Source: Bacteroidales bacterium (lineage in GTDB: Bacteria; Bacteroidota; Bacteroidia; Bacteroidales; JAADJA01). From it: a DNA stretch of 24,103 bases. Where the stretch lies: contig JAOZOC010000006.1 of the NCBI GenBank assembly GCA_029933495.1, positions 1 to 24,103 on the forward strand, read 5' to 3'. The notes under the pieces were generated by a model. The model worked only from the letters and a program-made list of their open reading frames with translations, was not told the DNA's origin and made no database searches. Positions 15,401 through 22,786 of this stretch are shown here, in pieces (within the stretch, counting starts at the first letter, position 1; every line of letters begins with the position of its first letter). Both the position numbers and the translations under genes were made by a program.

Positions 15401-17968
15401 TTTGATCCTGACTGTGCACTGTCAGATACAGTATGTTATAATACTGCACCTGCCTGTATTGACTTCTGTGTATCTCCTTCCGGAGGTGAGCCAGGAGTTT
15501 ATACCTATCAGTGGTTATTCACAACAGATATTAATGGCACATTTACTCCCGTTGCAAATGCAACTAATCCTGAGTATTGTCCACCCGCCCTCACACAAAC
15601 AACTTATTATAAATGTCAGGTAACTAATCCTTGCGAAACAGGTGTTACAAATATAGTGACAGCCTATGTATGGGAAGATTTTGCTGCAGGAAATATTGTA
15701 AATGATCAGGAGATTTGTTATAATACTGCACCAAATTGCTTGATATTCAGTAATCCACCTTCGGGAGGAGATACTATCGTTGGTTACACTTATCAATGGT
15801 ATGAATCTACTGATAACTCACTGTTTACTTTGATGACTGGTGAGACTAATAATACATTATGTCCTAATCCACTTTTGGTTGATCACTGGTACTATTGCGA
15901 AGTTACTAATCCATGTGGTATTCTCCCAACAGATACTGTATATATAGATGTTTGGGAAGAGTTCTTTGCTGGTCAGATCGGATTTGATGCTCCAACTTGT
16001 CTGCAGACGGATACAATTTGTAAGTATTATGTACCTGATTGCATTGATGAATGTCAACCGGCTACAGGCGGAAGCCCGGCAGGTTATACATATCAGTGGT
16101 TTGAATCAATTGATAATGTAGTCTTTGCAGCAATTCCTGGTGCAACAGCTATCGGTTACTGCCCGCCTGCTTTGGATACCACAACCTGGTTCCAACGTAA
16201 GGATATGAATTTCTGCGATACACTATTTACAAATACTGTTCAGGTATATGTCCACGAACTGCCTCCTCCATTTGAAATTACTGGAGACACAATGGTTTGT
16301 GCTAATGCTACAGGATTTATTTACTGTGTAGAACCTCCTGATAGTAATTACTACTACAGTTGGTCAGTACAGGGCGGACTACTTGATCCTACAAATTGCT
16401 GCGGCGTTTGCTCAACAATTGACTGGGGTATAGGTCCACTTGGGACTATCATTATTACTAAGGAAGATCCTATAACAGGATGTACAATTACAGATACTTT
16501 GTATGTTCAGATCAATCCTGTTCCTAATCCTGTTATTACAGGTCCTGTTATTGTTGATGAAGGTGATACAACGATGTATTCTGTGCCATTACTCGCTAAT
16601 TACACATATAACTGGTTCATTACAGGAGGAAGTGTATATGCAGGAAGTGGAACTAATCAGGTTACTGTTATTTGGGGTATGGCTGGTCAAGGTGTTGTAA
16701 TGATTTCTGAAACTGACAATACTTATCCTACAAATTGCTGTGGTCATAGTCAAATGGATGTAACAATCAATCCTGTTGGAGCACCTACAATTAGCGGTGT
16801 TGTGACATACAATAATGCTTACAATACTCAGTTGAATGGTGTAAACGTTGATCTTCGTGATATGTATGGTGTTGTAATTGCTTCAGCAACTACTCATTTT
16901 GATTTCACCAAAGGAAATGGATACTTTGAATTCTTTAATATACCTGATGGAAACTATACTCTGGGTGTTTCAACAGCTATTCCTTTCGGAGGTGTAAATG
17001 CAACTGATGCTCTTGCAATCAAACTCCATGCTATTGCTCAACCTGGATTCGTACTTGCAGGTCTGCCTTTGACTGTTGCTGATGTGAATGTCAGCGGAAC
17101 GGTTAATGCTACTGATGCACTTTATGTCATCTACCGAACAATTAACTATATAACTGACTTCCCGGCTGGAAACTGGGCATTTGATAATGTGCCACTAACA
17201 GTTGCAGGATCAGCAATTACTGCTGACTTTATGGGAGAATGTTATGGTGATGTTAACAAGTCGTATATTCCTACAGGTCTTAAGTCCTCTCTGGATTATC
17301 AACTACTGGTTGACGGTGTTAAGTACATAGAGCCTGAATCGGAATTCGATTTGCCTATAAATATTGACAATGAGCTTACTATGGGAGCAATGACATTGAA
17401 CGTAAGTTATGCCAAAGATTTGGTTGAACTTGTGGATGTAACTGTTCCGGATAATGATAATATGCTCTATACTGTTGATAATGGTAATATCAGAATTGCA
17501 TGGGCAAGTACTAATCCTCTGGTTCTCAATCCTGAAGATGTTGTTGTTACTCTGAGGTTTAAAACCCTTGGTGAAATAGCATCTGCTGATCAATTGGTAA
17601 CTTTGAGTGGAGGTTCGGAATTTGCAGATGAATATGCTGGCATACTTTCCGGTGTTACTCTTAAAACAACCGGTATTGAAACATCAACAGGTTCTGCAGG
17701 TTATGCATTGAGTACTAACTATCCTAACCCATTTACTAAATATACTGATATTGAATACACAATTCCCGAACCAGGTCAAGTGAAGGTTAATGTCTATGAT
17801 ATCTTAGGCAATATGATAATCACACTTGAAGATGGTAATAAGGAAGCAGGTAGTCATAAAGTCAGATTCTTTGTAAATGGAAATAATCCGGGTGTTTACT
17901 TCTATGAGCTTAAAGTTCAGGGAGAAAAATCAAATTACATTTTCCGTAGAAAAATGGTCATTAAATAG
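12458..17968 (+). CDS. Giant Cys-rich repeat protein with dockerin-like, cohesin-like and T9SS type A domains
   Basis: The 1836-residue protein has a signal peptide with a long charged head (cleavage near SYSQ, about residue 36). One divergent and ten clear Ig/PKD-like repeats of about 96 residues fill the first two thirds; each carries an ICYNTxPxC-like opening, Y-T-Y-Q-W in the middle and a closing VWD/VWE-F linker. Two further PKD-like domains follow (about 1270-1440). From 1441 there is a carboxypeptidase-regulatory-like beta domain. Then come dockerin-like helices with NATDALAIKLHA and DVNVSGTVNATDALYVIYR (about 1511-1565), a cohesin-like domain (about 1612-1745), and a T9SS type A tail from 1748 (YPNPFTKYTDIEY, VYDILGNMI, GVYFYELKV). 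It should be exported by T9SS to the cell surface as a long stalk or adhesin. No exosortase tail is present. A terminator follows the stop. Confidence 0.9.
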   Translation: MKNDYNQMRKELFDFLKLTILMAISILGFAINSYSQTLVTDPADGHYCEGGTGVGICVENTAVGQNYYVMHNGDTLNCIIGDGGTVCCVGFTDAGDYTTLPPTGTVTITVDPLPAMPTITGDFYLCDYYMMTTYITYENLPKSDYTFSWQAVGHVDGGGSLQGFYGLPDENELQVIAGNADWFTLQVTVMNNATGCEIASEIDTTYICQPIANNIISSDTSICHLDHACFTGSIPTGGCDDLTYLWQMSTDNTNWEAAWCCNPDANDTVDYCTPDLAGPATYYFKRIVQGPACYSESNVVTLTVYAEFVVDPLVPDQETICWNTVPDCIGPVVASGGDGNYTYQWYESSDNTTFTAISGFVTDTYCPPALLDDMWYYCEVTNLCGVINTNTYWVEVYDQFLPGVIGDPQTICYNTVPGQLYFTAAPSGGDGSYTYQWQMDPNCLGNWIDISGATNATYQPPALSDTTCYRAIVFNICDTLPTNEIQIKVWDEFWLEPITGDTSICYNTSPDCIGPVVAHGGQNNGNSSGYTYQWYNGSGAISGETNPTLCLTDLTTTDTYYCEVTDPCGVLQTNSVTITVWDDFDPGTVGFVPDECNTDSVDVCYNTAPPCIAFCPPGPTGGQPGIYTYQWLFSTDMVNFNPVTYPDATNDTLCPPALTQTTYYKCQVSNLCATGVTNVATVHVWDPFVAGNIGFDPSCDDADTVCYNTVPDCIIECTPASGGNTVSGYSYLWFESTDGTNFTEISGETNSDYCPPALMVDYWYYRLDHNSCGVLSTDTVHVMVWPEFLAGTVGNDQTICYNTVPDSLIELTPTAGGDGVYTYQWQMSTNCTGTWTDIAGATYAGYQPLALTDTTCFRRIDMNFCDTIPTPPVQINVWDDLMPGTIGDDQTICNNTIPALLGFVTTPTGGEPGVYTYQWQESVNCTGIWTGISGATGTTYQPPALTDTTCFRVVVTNICGVVETLPVQINVWDPLDVGNVGFDPDCALSDTVCYNTAPACIDFCVSPSGGEPGVYTYQWLFTTDINGTFTPVANATNPEYCPPALTQTTYYKCQVTNPCETGVTNIVTAYVWEDFAAGNIVNDQEICYNTAPNCLIFSNPPSGGDTIVGYTYQWYESTDNSLFTLMTGETNNTLCPNPLLVDHWYYCEVTNPCGILPTDTVYIDVWEEFFAGQIGFDAPTCLQTDTICKYYVPDCIDECQPATGGSPAGYTYQWFESIDNVVFAAIPGATAIGYCPPALDTTTWFQRKDMNFCDTLFTNTVQVYVHELPPPFEITGDTMVCANATGFIYCVEPPDSNYYYSWSVQGGLLDPTNCCGVCSTIDWGIGPLGTIIITKEDPITGCTITDTLYVQINPVPNPVITGPVIVDEGDTTMYSVPLLANYTYNWFITGGSVYAGSGTNQVTVIWGMAGQGVVMISETDNTYPTNCCGHSQMDVTINPVGAPTISGVVTYNNAYNTQLNGVNVDLRDMYGVVIASATTHFDFTKGNGYFEFFNIPDGNYTLGVSTAIPFGGVNATDALAIKLHAIAQPGFVLAGLPLTVADVNVSGTVNATDALYVIYRTINYITDFPAGNWAFDNVPLTVAGSAITADFMGECYGDVNKSYIPTGLKSSLDYQLLVDGVKYIEPESEFDLPINIDNELTMGAMTLNVSYAKDLVELVDVTVPDNDNMLYTVDNGNIRIAWASTNPLVLNPEDVVVTLRFKTLGEIASADQLVTLSGGSEFADEYAGILSGVTLKTTGIETSTGSAGYALSTNYPNPFTKYTDIEYTIPEPGQVKVNVYDILGNMIITLEDGNKEAGSHKVRFFVNGNNPGVYFYELKVQGEKSNYIFRRKMVIK
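13382..16260 (+). repeat. Ten tandem coding repeats of about 96 residues with a higher-order pattern
   Basis: Ten in-frame repeats of about 288 bases encode Ig/PKD-like modules. They fall into types. Units 1, 5 and 9 end in a DxWYY-like block with CGVL/CGIL. Units 2, 6 and 7 have WQM/WQES with YQPxALxDTTC. Units 4 and 8 share GIYTYQWLF/GVYTYQWLF and CPPALTQTTYYKCQV. This gives an approximate four-unit super-repeat of about 1.16 kb, implying block duplication as well as single-unit duplication. Confidence 0.85.
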
Positions 17969-17976
17969 ATGTTTAT

Positions 17977-18011
17977 AACTGAAGGGGGAGTTATTCCCTC
18001 TTCAGTTTAAT
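17977..18011 (+). terminator. Terminator-like hairpin after the giant gene
   Basis: A 14-base arm AACTGAAGGGGGAG (17977-17990) pairs, with two G-T wobbles, to TTCCCTCTTCAGTT (17994-18007) around a TTA loop. The tail TTAATC is only weakly T-rich, so partial readthrough to the next gene 36 bases later is possible. Confidence 0.65.
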
Positions 18012-18043
18012 CTAAAATAAATTGTTTAATTAAATCAATTATT

Positions 18044-19084
18044 GTGAAAAAATTAGGTTTAAACATATTGTTTTCAGTTCTGTTTACATCACTTTTATTT
18101 TCACAAGTAACAACGATGACCATAGAATCGGTTGATGCTTGTCCTGATGAATATGTGTTGGTTCCAATTAATGTAACAAGCTTTTATGATATTGGGGCGT
18201 TAACTCTATTCGTAGGATATGACACAACAGTACTTACATTTGTTGGGCATTTGAATGAGAATCCTGAAACACAAGGAATCTTTTCAAATGCAATGACCTC
18301 GCCAACTTCTCAGGTTGGAATTAGCTGGAGTAGTTTGAATCCGGCTAATATATCCGACGGGAAGCTGGTGGATCTGAAATTTTACTATATTGATAGTACC
18401 TGTAATTTAACTTTTAACGAAGGGTGTGAGTTGGTGAATTCTACACTTGAGGTTGTTTATTATACAGCAGATAGCGGTTTGGCTTCACCAGCTTATCCCT
18501 TAATTAACCTGAACCCTGAAAATTCCACTGTTGATGAAGGTGATGATGCATTTTTTTCTATTTATGCATTAGAAGTTGATTCTTATCAGTGGCAAATAAG
18601 TCTGGACAATGGGTTTGTTTGGACTGATCTTCAAAACGGTGTTCATTATTCAGGTGTTAATTCAAGTAATTTGACTGTTAAACAGGTACAGAATCAAATG
18701 GATGAAAGTCAATTCAGAGTATTTCTGTGCAATGAATACTGTTGTACCTATTCGGCTCAAGCCGAATTGTCTGTAAACTCATTATCTTTGTTGTCAAATC
18801 AAGTTGGCCATAATAAGGATATTTTAAATGTATATCCAAATCCTTTTTGTTCAGATATTACTTTTTCTGTTACAATGAAATCGAAAGGAAAATTAATTAT
18901 AACTATTTTCGATTTGTTGGGGAATGAAGTATCTGTAATAAAGCAGAAAAGAGATGCCGGAGAATACGAGATTAATTATCAGGGGCAAAATTTTGCTAAT
19001 GGAGTATATTTTTGCCATTGCAAAGTTATTGGCAGCAATGGTGATGAGGTTTGCATTAAACGATTAATAAAAAATCGGGATTGA
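18044..19084 (+). CDS. Cohesin-domain, Ig-like, T9SS type A secreted protein
   Basis: The 346-residue protein starts at GTG, which places a standard signal peptide (ending LLFSQ) at the N terminus. Residues about 22-150 form a cohesin-type domain: VLVPINVTSFYDIGALTLFV, GYDTTVLTFVG, SDGKLVDLKFYY and NLTFNEGCEL. Residues about 155-250 are an Ig-like domain (NSTVDEGDDAFFSIYA, SYQWQISLDNGFVWTDLQ). The T9SS type A tail begins near 262 with LNVYPNPFCSDITFSV, then FDLLGNEV and NGVYFCHCKV. It is probably surface-attached after T9SS export. The next cohesin gene starts 36 bases downstream, suggesting one transcript. Cohesins bind dockerins in cellulosomes; in Bacteroidota such domains also appear in non-cellulosomal surface proteins, so the partner here is unknown. 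Confidence 0.88.
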   Translation: MKKLGLNILFSVLFTSLLFSQVTTMTIESVDACPDEYVLVPINVTSFYDIGALTLFVGYDTTVLTFVGHLNENPETQGIFSNAMTSPTSQVGISWSSLNPANISDGKLVDLKFYYIDSTCNLTFNEGCELVNSTLEVVYYTADSGLASPAYPLINLNPENSTVDEGDDAFFSIYALEVDSYQWQISLDNGFVWTDLQNGVHYSGVNSSNLTVKQVQNQMDESQFRVFLCNEYCCTYSAQAELSVNSLSLLSNQVGHNKDILNVYPNPFCSDITFSVTMKSKGKLIITIFDLLGNEVSVIKQKRDAGEYEINYQGQNFANGVYFCHCKVIGSNGDEVCIKRLIKNRD

Positions 19085-19120
19085 TTGCGAATAATTTCTT
19101 GAACAAATAAAAAATATGTT

Positions 19121-21427
19121 ATGAAAAATAAATTATTACTATCATTGATAATATCGGTTTTCTGTTTCGGGTTGGTTTTCGGGCAGACTACTTCGATATC
19201 AATAGGAAGTATCACTGCAAATCCCGGGGATGAGATAAACATACCAATTGATGTTTCAAATTTTACAGATATTGGGGCTATAACTTTATATATTGGATAT
19301 GATCCTGCAGTATTGTCATTCCAGGGACTGAATAATATAGATCCTCAGGTCTCGGGAATATCAGGTAATGCAATGTCTAACCCTGACCAAATTGGTCTGG
19401 TTTGGACAGCAAGCCCTCCGAACTATGCAAATATTGGTTCAGGGAAAATGCTGGATATGACCTTTACATATATAGGAGGTTCTTGCGACCTTACATTTAA
19501 TGCGGGTTGTGAGATTACAAACTCGGGCCTGATTCCAATTCCTGTTAATTACACTGATGGATCTGTGGGCCCTGCATCACAATCAATTACAGCAACAATA
19601 GGATCGGTTACAGCCAGCCCCGGAGATGAAGTTCTTATTCCTGTGGATGTTACCGGTTTCTTAGATGTCGGTGCTATTACATTATATATAGAGTATGATG
19701 AAGCTGTTTTGTCTTTTGTGGGGATTGAAAGTATTAATCCGGATGTTACCGGAATACTTGCTTATACTATGACTGATCCTTCACGCATTGGTATTGTCTG
19801 GGCGGCAAACCCTCCAACCTATGCAAATATTGCTTCAGGCAAATTAGTTGACCTTAAGTTTGTTTACAATGGTGGAAATAGCGATTTAACTTTCAGTGAA
19901 GATTGTGAGATTTCTGACTCAGGAGCAATACCTCTGTATGTAGAGTATTTTAATGGTGATATTAGTCAGACAATTACTTCAATTACAGCTCAGCTGGGAA
20001 ACGTTGCAGCCACAATAGGACAGGAAATCCTTGTACCTCTTGATGTTGCCAACTTTACAGATGTTGCTGCAATTACCTTTTACATAGGTTATGACCCGTC
20101 GGTTTTGAGTTTCGTCGGTCTTGAAAATATTGCAACTGAAGTAGCCGGGATTTCTGCAAACGTGATGACAAGTCCTGATCAGATTTCCATTGCCTGGAGT
20201 GACGTGTTAAATGCATTTAACTACACAGGGAAACTGCTCGATCTAAAGTTTGTTTATAATGGGGGAAATTCTGATTTGGTTTTTAACCCTGGATGTGATG
20301 TTAGTAATTCAGTATTAATATCATTACCTGTTACATACTATGACGGTTCTGTTTCTTTGGCGGTTGAAACTTTTACAATTAACATTGATACTGTTTTTAC
20401 TGATATTGGAACTGAGGTTTTGGTCTCTGTAAACACAACAGATTTTGCGGATATTGGGGCAATGACTTTATTTATTGGATTTGACCCGTCAGCACTATCA
20501 TTTATTGGCTTGGAGAATGTTAATAGTGAAATTGCCGGTTCATCGGCAAACGTAATGTCCGGTCCATATCGTATTGGTATAGGATGGGATGCAAGTCCTC
20601 CAAATTTAGCAAATATTGCTTCCGGAAAATTATTTGATTTGAAGTTTGTTTTTAATGGAGGTGATGGAAACCTGACATTTCTGGCAGGTTGTGAGTTGTC
20701 GAACTCTAATCTTGCTATTGTCCCTGTTAACTTAATTGATGGAGGTGTTTTTCCACCATTGTATGTTAACTTTAATGCTTTTCTTGAAGGCCCGTTCAAT
20801 GGTTCGGCAATGAACGTAATATTAAATAGTGAGTTGCCATTGAGTCAGCCCTTTAATGTCGCACCATGGGACTATCCGGGAACTGAATCGGTATCTTCAA
20901 TACCTAATTTGAATGTAGTTGACTGGATATTGATTGAACTACGGGAAACTCCATTTGATGCAGCTACTGCAACAGATCAAACTGTGATAGCCAGAAGAGC
21001 TGGTTTTATACTTGATGATGGAACTATTGTTGATCCTGAATCGTTAAATCCAATCAGATTTGAAGTTGTAGTTTCACATAATCTGTTTGGGATTATATGG
21101 CATCGAAATCATTTGGGGATTATGTCATCTCAGCCACTGTCTGTTGTTACAGGAGTGCTTTCGTATAATTTCACAACATCAGAAGACAAAGCTTATGGAC
21201 AGCCAAATCCACAGAAGGAGGTAGCGCCGGGAGTATGGGCTATGATAGCTGGGGATGGAAATAAAGACGGGAAGGTTGATGCAGCTGATAAATCAATGTG
21301 GAGTTCGAGTGCAGGCCAGAGTGGTTATTTGCAAGGGGATTACAATATGGACACTCAAATTAATAACTGTGACAAAAATGAAAGTTGTAGTTTAAATTTT
21401 GGTAATCAAACAAGGGTTCCTGAATAG
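19121..21427 (+). CDS. Four-cohesin scaffold-like protein with C-terminal dockerin-like module
   Basis: The 768-residue protein has a signal peptide (to about residue 22) and four tandem cohesin-type domains of about 130 residues (roughly 23-545). Each shows DIGAITLYIGYDP-AVLSF, an N-A/V-M block, a GKLxDLKF-VY strand and LTF-x3-C-E. The C-terminal part (about 546-768) is a module I recognise from Bacteroidota secreted proteins: NFNAFLEGPFNG, APWDYPGTESV, VDWILIELR, IIWHRNHLGIMSS. It ends in two calcium-loop sequences, GDGNKDGKVDAADK and GDYNMDTQINNCDK, of dockerin type, then NQTRVPE. It lacks a type A T9SS tail, unlike its two neighbours, so its export or retention must differ. Domain content suggests a scaffold that can bind dockerin-like partners and also dock itself. 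A strong terminator lies about 100 bases after the stop. Confidence 0.88.
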   Translation: MKNKLLLSLIISVFCFGLVFGQTTSISIGSITANPGDEINIPIDVSNFTDIGAITLYIGYDPAVLSFQGLNNIDPQVSGISGNAMSNPDQIGLVWTASPPNYANIGSGKMLDMTFTYIGGSCDLTFNAGCEITNSGLIPIPVNYTDGSVGPASQSITATIGSVTASPGDEVLIPVDVTGFLDVGAITLYIEYDEAVLSFVGIESINPDVTGILAYTMTDPSRIGIVWAANPPTYANIASGKLVDLKFVYNGGNSDLTFSEDCEISDSGAIPLYVEYFNGDISQTITSITAQLGNVAATIGQEILVPLDVANFTDVAAITFYIGYDPSVLSFVGLENIATEVAGISANVMTSPDQISIAWSDVLNAFNYTGKLLDLKFVYNGGNSDLVFNPGCDVSNSVLISLPVTYYDGSVSLAVETFTINIDTVFTDIGTEVLVSVNTTDFADIGAMTLFIGFDPSALSFIGLENVNSEIAGSSANVMSGPYRIGIGWDASPPNLANIASGKLFDLKFVFNGGDGNLTFLAGCELSNSNLAIVPVNLIDGGVFPPLYVNFNAFLEGPFNGSAMNVILNSELPLSQPFNVAPWDYPGTESVSSIPNLNVVDWILIELRETPFDAATATDQTVIARRAGFILDDGTIVDPESLNPIRFEVVVSHNLFGIIWHRNHLGIMSSQPLSVVTGVLSYNFTTSEDKAYGQPNPQKEVAPGVWAMIAGDGNKDGKVDAADKSMWSSSAGQSGYLQGDYNMDTQINNCDKNESCSLNFGNQTRVPE

Positions 21428-21528
21428 TAAAATGTCTGATACGTTCTTTTATATAAAATTGGATACATCTTCGCAAATGTAGTTCTAAACTTATCCAAAT
21501 TTCAGGATTGGTATTAAGAATGAAATCC

Positions 21529-21564
21529 AAAAGGGGTTACCTGGCAAGGTAATCCCTTTTTTAA
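21529..21564 (+). terminator. Rho-independent terminator after the cohesin genes
   Basis: AAAAGGGGTTACCT (21529-21542) and AGGTAATCCCTTTT (21547-21560) form a 14-bp stem with one G-T wobble around GGCA, followed by TTAAT. In the gap 21428-21789 I otherwise see only the ribosomal promoter and leader. Confidence 0.85.
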
Positions 21565-21670
21565 TAACAGGTATATGAAAAATTAACTCGTTTTATAAAT
21601 TTATTGAATCCTTTTTAATTGTGTTAAAATCACTACGGTTAAAAATATTAACAAAATATTGTTAACAATC

Positions 21671-21701
21671 TTGCTTAATATAAAAATTAGTTCTACTTTT
21701 G
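21671..21701 (+). promoter_or_regulatory. Bacteroidota-type promoter of the rplM-rpsI ribosomal operon
   Basis: TTG (21671-21673), 20 bases, then TACTTTTG (21694-21701), followed by CACCCCC. Box sequences and spacing are close to the consensus for highly expressed Bacteroidota genes. The transcription start should lie near 21706-21708. Confidence 0.75.
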
Positions 21702-21705
21702 CACC

Positions 21706-21789
21706 CCCATTTTGAAGGCCTTATGGCTTAAACCTTTGATACGGTTTAATTTAGTGGGATTTTTGTTGAACAAGTAATAAGAAAAACAG
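21706..21789 (+). ncRNA. Candidate structured ribosomal leader upstream of rplM
   Basis: The 80-base untranslated leader can fold. TTAAACC (21728-21734) pairs perfectly with GGTTTAA (21743-21749) around TTTGATAC, and CCCA (21706-21709) can pair with TGGG (21755-21758) to close an outer helix. Ribosomal operons often carry such leaders for feedback by one of their own products, here most simply L13 or S9. The fold is drawn by eye, and no family match was tested. Confidence 0.4.
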
Positions 21790-22245
21790 ATGGATACTTT
21801 AAGCTACAGAACAGTTAGCGCAAATAAGGAGACTGTTAATAAAGAGTGGGTTGTTATTGATGCTGAAGATCAGGTGGTTGGCAGACTTTCTTCCATTGCT
21901 GCCAAATTTCTGCGTGGAAAATACAAACCGAACTTTACACCTCATGTTGATTGTGGTGACAATGTTATTATCGTAAATGCCGAAAAGGTGAAATTTACTG
22001 GGAAAAAATTAGAGGATAAGCAATATGTACGCCATACAGGCTATCCGGGTGGTCAGCGATTTAGAACACCGAAGGAACAGTTTGCAAGACATCCTGAATT
22101 TATCCTTGAAAATTCCATTAGAGGCATGCTTCCCAAGAACAGACTTGGCAGGGATTTATTCAGAAACCTGTATGTTTATACAGGCCCTGAACACCAACAT
22201 GAAGCACAGAAACCAAAAAGTATTGATCTGAAAAATGTAAAGTAG
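21790..22245 (+). CDS. rplM: 50S ribosomal protein L13
   Basis: The 151-residue protein matches bacterial L13 over its whole length: WVVIDAEDQVVGRLSSIAAK near the start, GDNVIIVNAEKVKFTGKK, the HTGYPGG loop and the RGMLPKNRLGRD motif before VYTGPEHQHEAQKP. L13 binds 23S rRNA early in large subunit assembly. It is the first gene after a strong promoter and a possible leader, and rpsI starts only 9 bases after its stop, the conserved L13-S9 pair. Confidence 0.98.
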   Translation: MDTLSYRTVSANKETVNKEWVVIDAEDQVVGRLSSIAAKFLRGKYKPNFTPHVDCGDNVIIVNAEKVKFTGKKLEDKQYVRHTGYPGGQRFRTPKEQFARHPEFILENSIRGMLPKNRLGRDLFRNLYVYTGPEHQHEAQKPKSIDLKNVK

Positions 22246-22254
22246 ATATAGTAT

Positions 22255-22641
22255 ATGGACGTCATTAACACTATTGGTAGAAGAAAAACAGCCGTTGCCC
22301 GTATTTATCTTAAAGAGGGAAACGGGACTATAACTGTTAACAAAAGAGATTATAAAGAGTATTTTCCAATTGCAACATTGCAATATGTGATTAATCAGCC
22401 ATTTGAGCTGACTGACAATGCCGGAAAATTCGATGTAAAAGTTAACCTCGACGGAGGTGGCTACAAAGGACAGGCTGAAGCACTGCGCCTTGCTATATCC
22501 AGAGCTCTTATTACAATGGACCCTGAACTAAGGCCTGTTTTGAAAGCCAAAGGTTTGTTGAAAAGAGACCCGAGAATGGTAGAACGTAAGAAATTCGGCC
22601 AGAAAAAGGCAAGGAAAAAATTCCAGTTTAGTAAACGTTAA
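22255..22641 (+). CDS. rpsI: 30S ribosomal protein S9
   Basis: This 128-residue protein has the S9 signatures: IGRRKTAVARIYLKEG at the N terminus, the GGGYKGQAEALRLAISRAL block, and the basic C-terminal tail RDPRMVERKKFGQKKARKKF ending in Lys-Arg, which reaches into the ribosomal P site. It follows rplM by 9 bases, so the two are co-transcribed. A gap of 145 bases separates it from rpsB; that gap holds a small palindrome (TCAAGCTTGA) but no clear promoter or terminator. Confidence 0.98.
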   Translation: MDVINTIGRRKTAVARIYLKEGNGTITVNKRDYKEYFPIATLQYVINQPFELTDNAGKFDVKVNLDGGGYKGQAEALRLAISRALITMDPELRPVLKAKGLLKRDPRMVERKKFGQKKARKKFQFSKR

Positions 22642-22786
22642 TATTTTTATATATAAATGTTTAGTATCTAAATTGCTAAGACTCCGGTCAAGCTTGATTT
22701 TTGAACTTCAGTATAACGATATTCAATCTTCAACTCTTCGGGCTACTTGGCAATTGTTTTATTAACAGAATGTAAACATTAATTTT

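Noticed and set aside
13350..15796. Several 60-150 codon frames on both strands inside the giant gene
   Set aside because: They recur at equivalent places of the coding repeats and are shadows of the repeat sequence in other frames.
13382..16260. CRISPR-like or satellite array
   Set aside because: The units are about 288 bases, diverged and in frame, with conserved protein motifs; they are protein domain repeats, with no short identical repeats and unique spacers.
20338..20799. 153-codon minus-strand frame
   Set aside because: Antisense to the fourth cohesin domain and lacking any recognisable feature of its own.
22642..22786. Possible leader RNA or terminator between rpsI and rpsB
   Set aside because: Only a short palindrome (TCAAGCTTGA) is visible, with no T-tract, consistent helix set or matching promoter.
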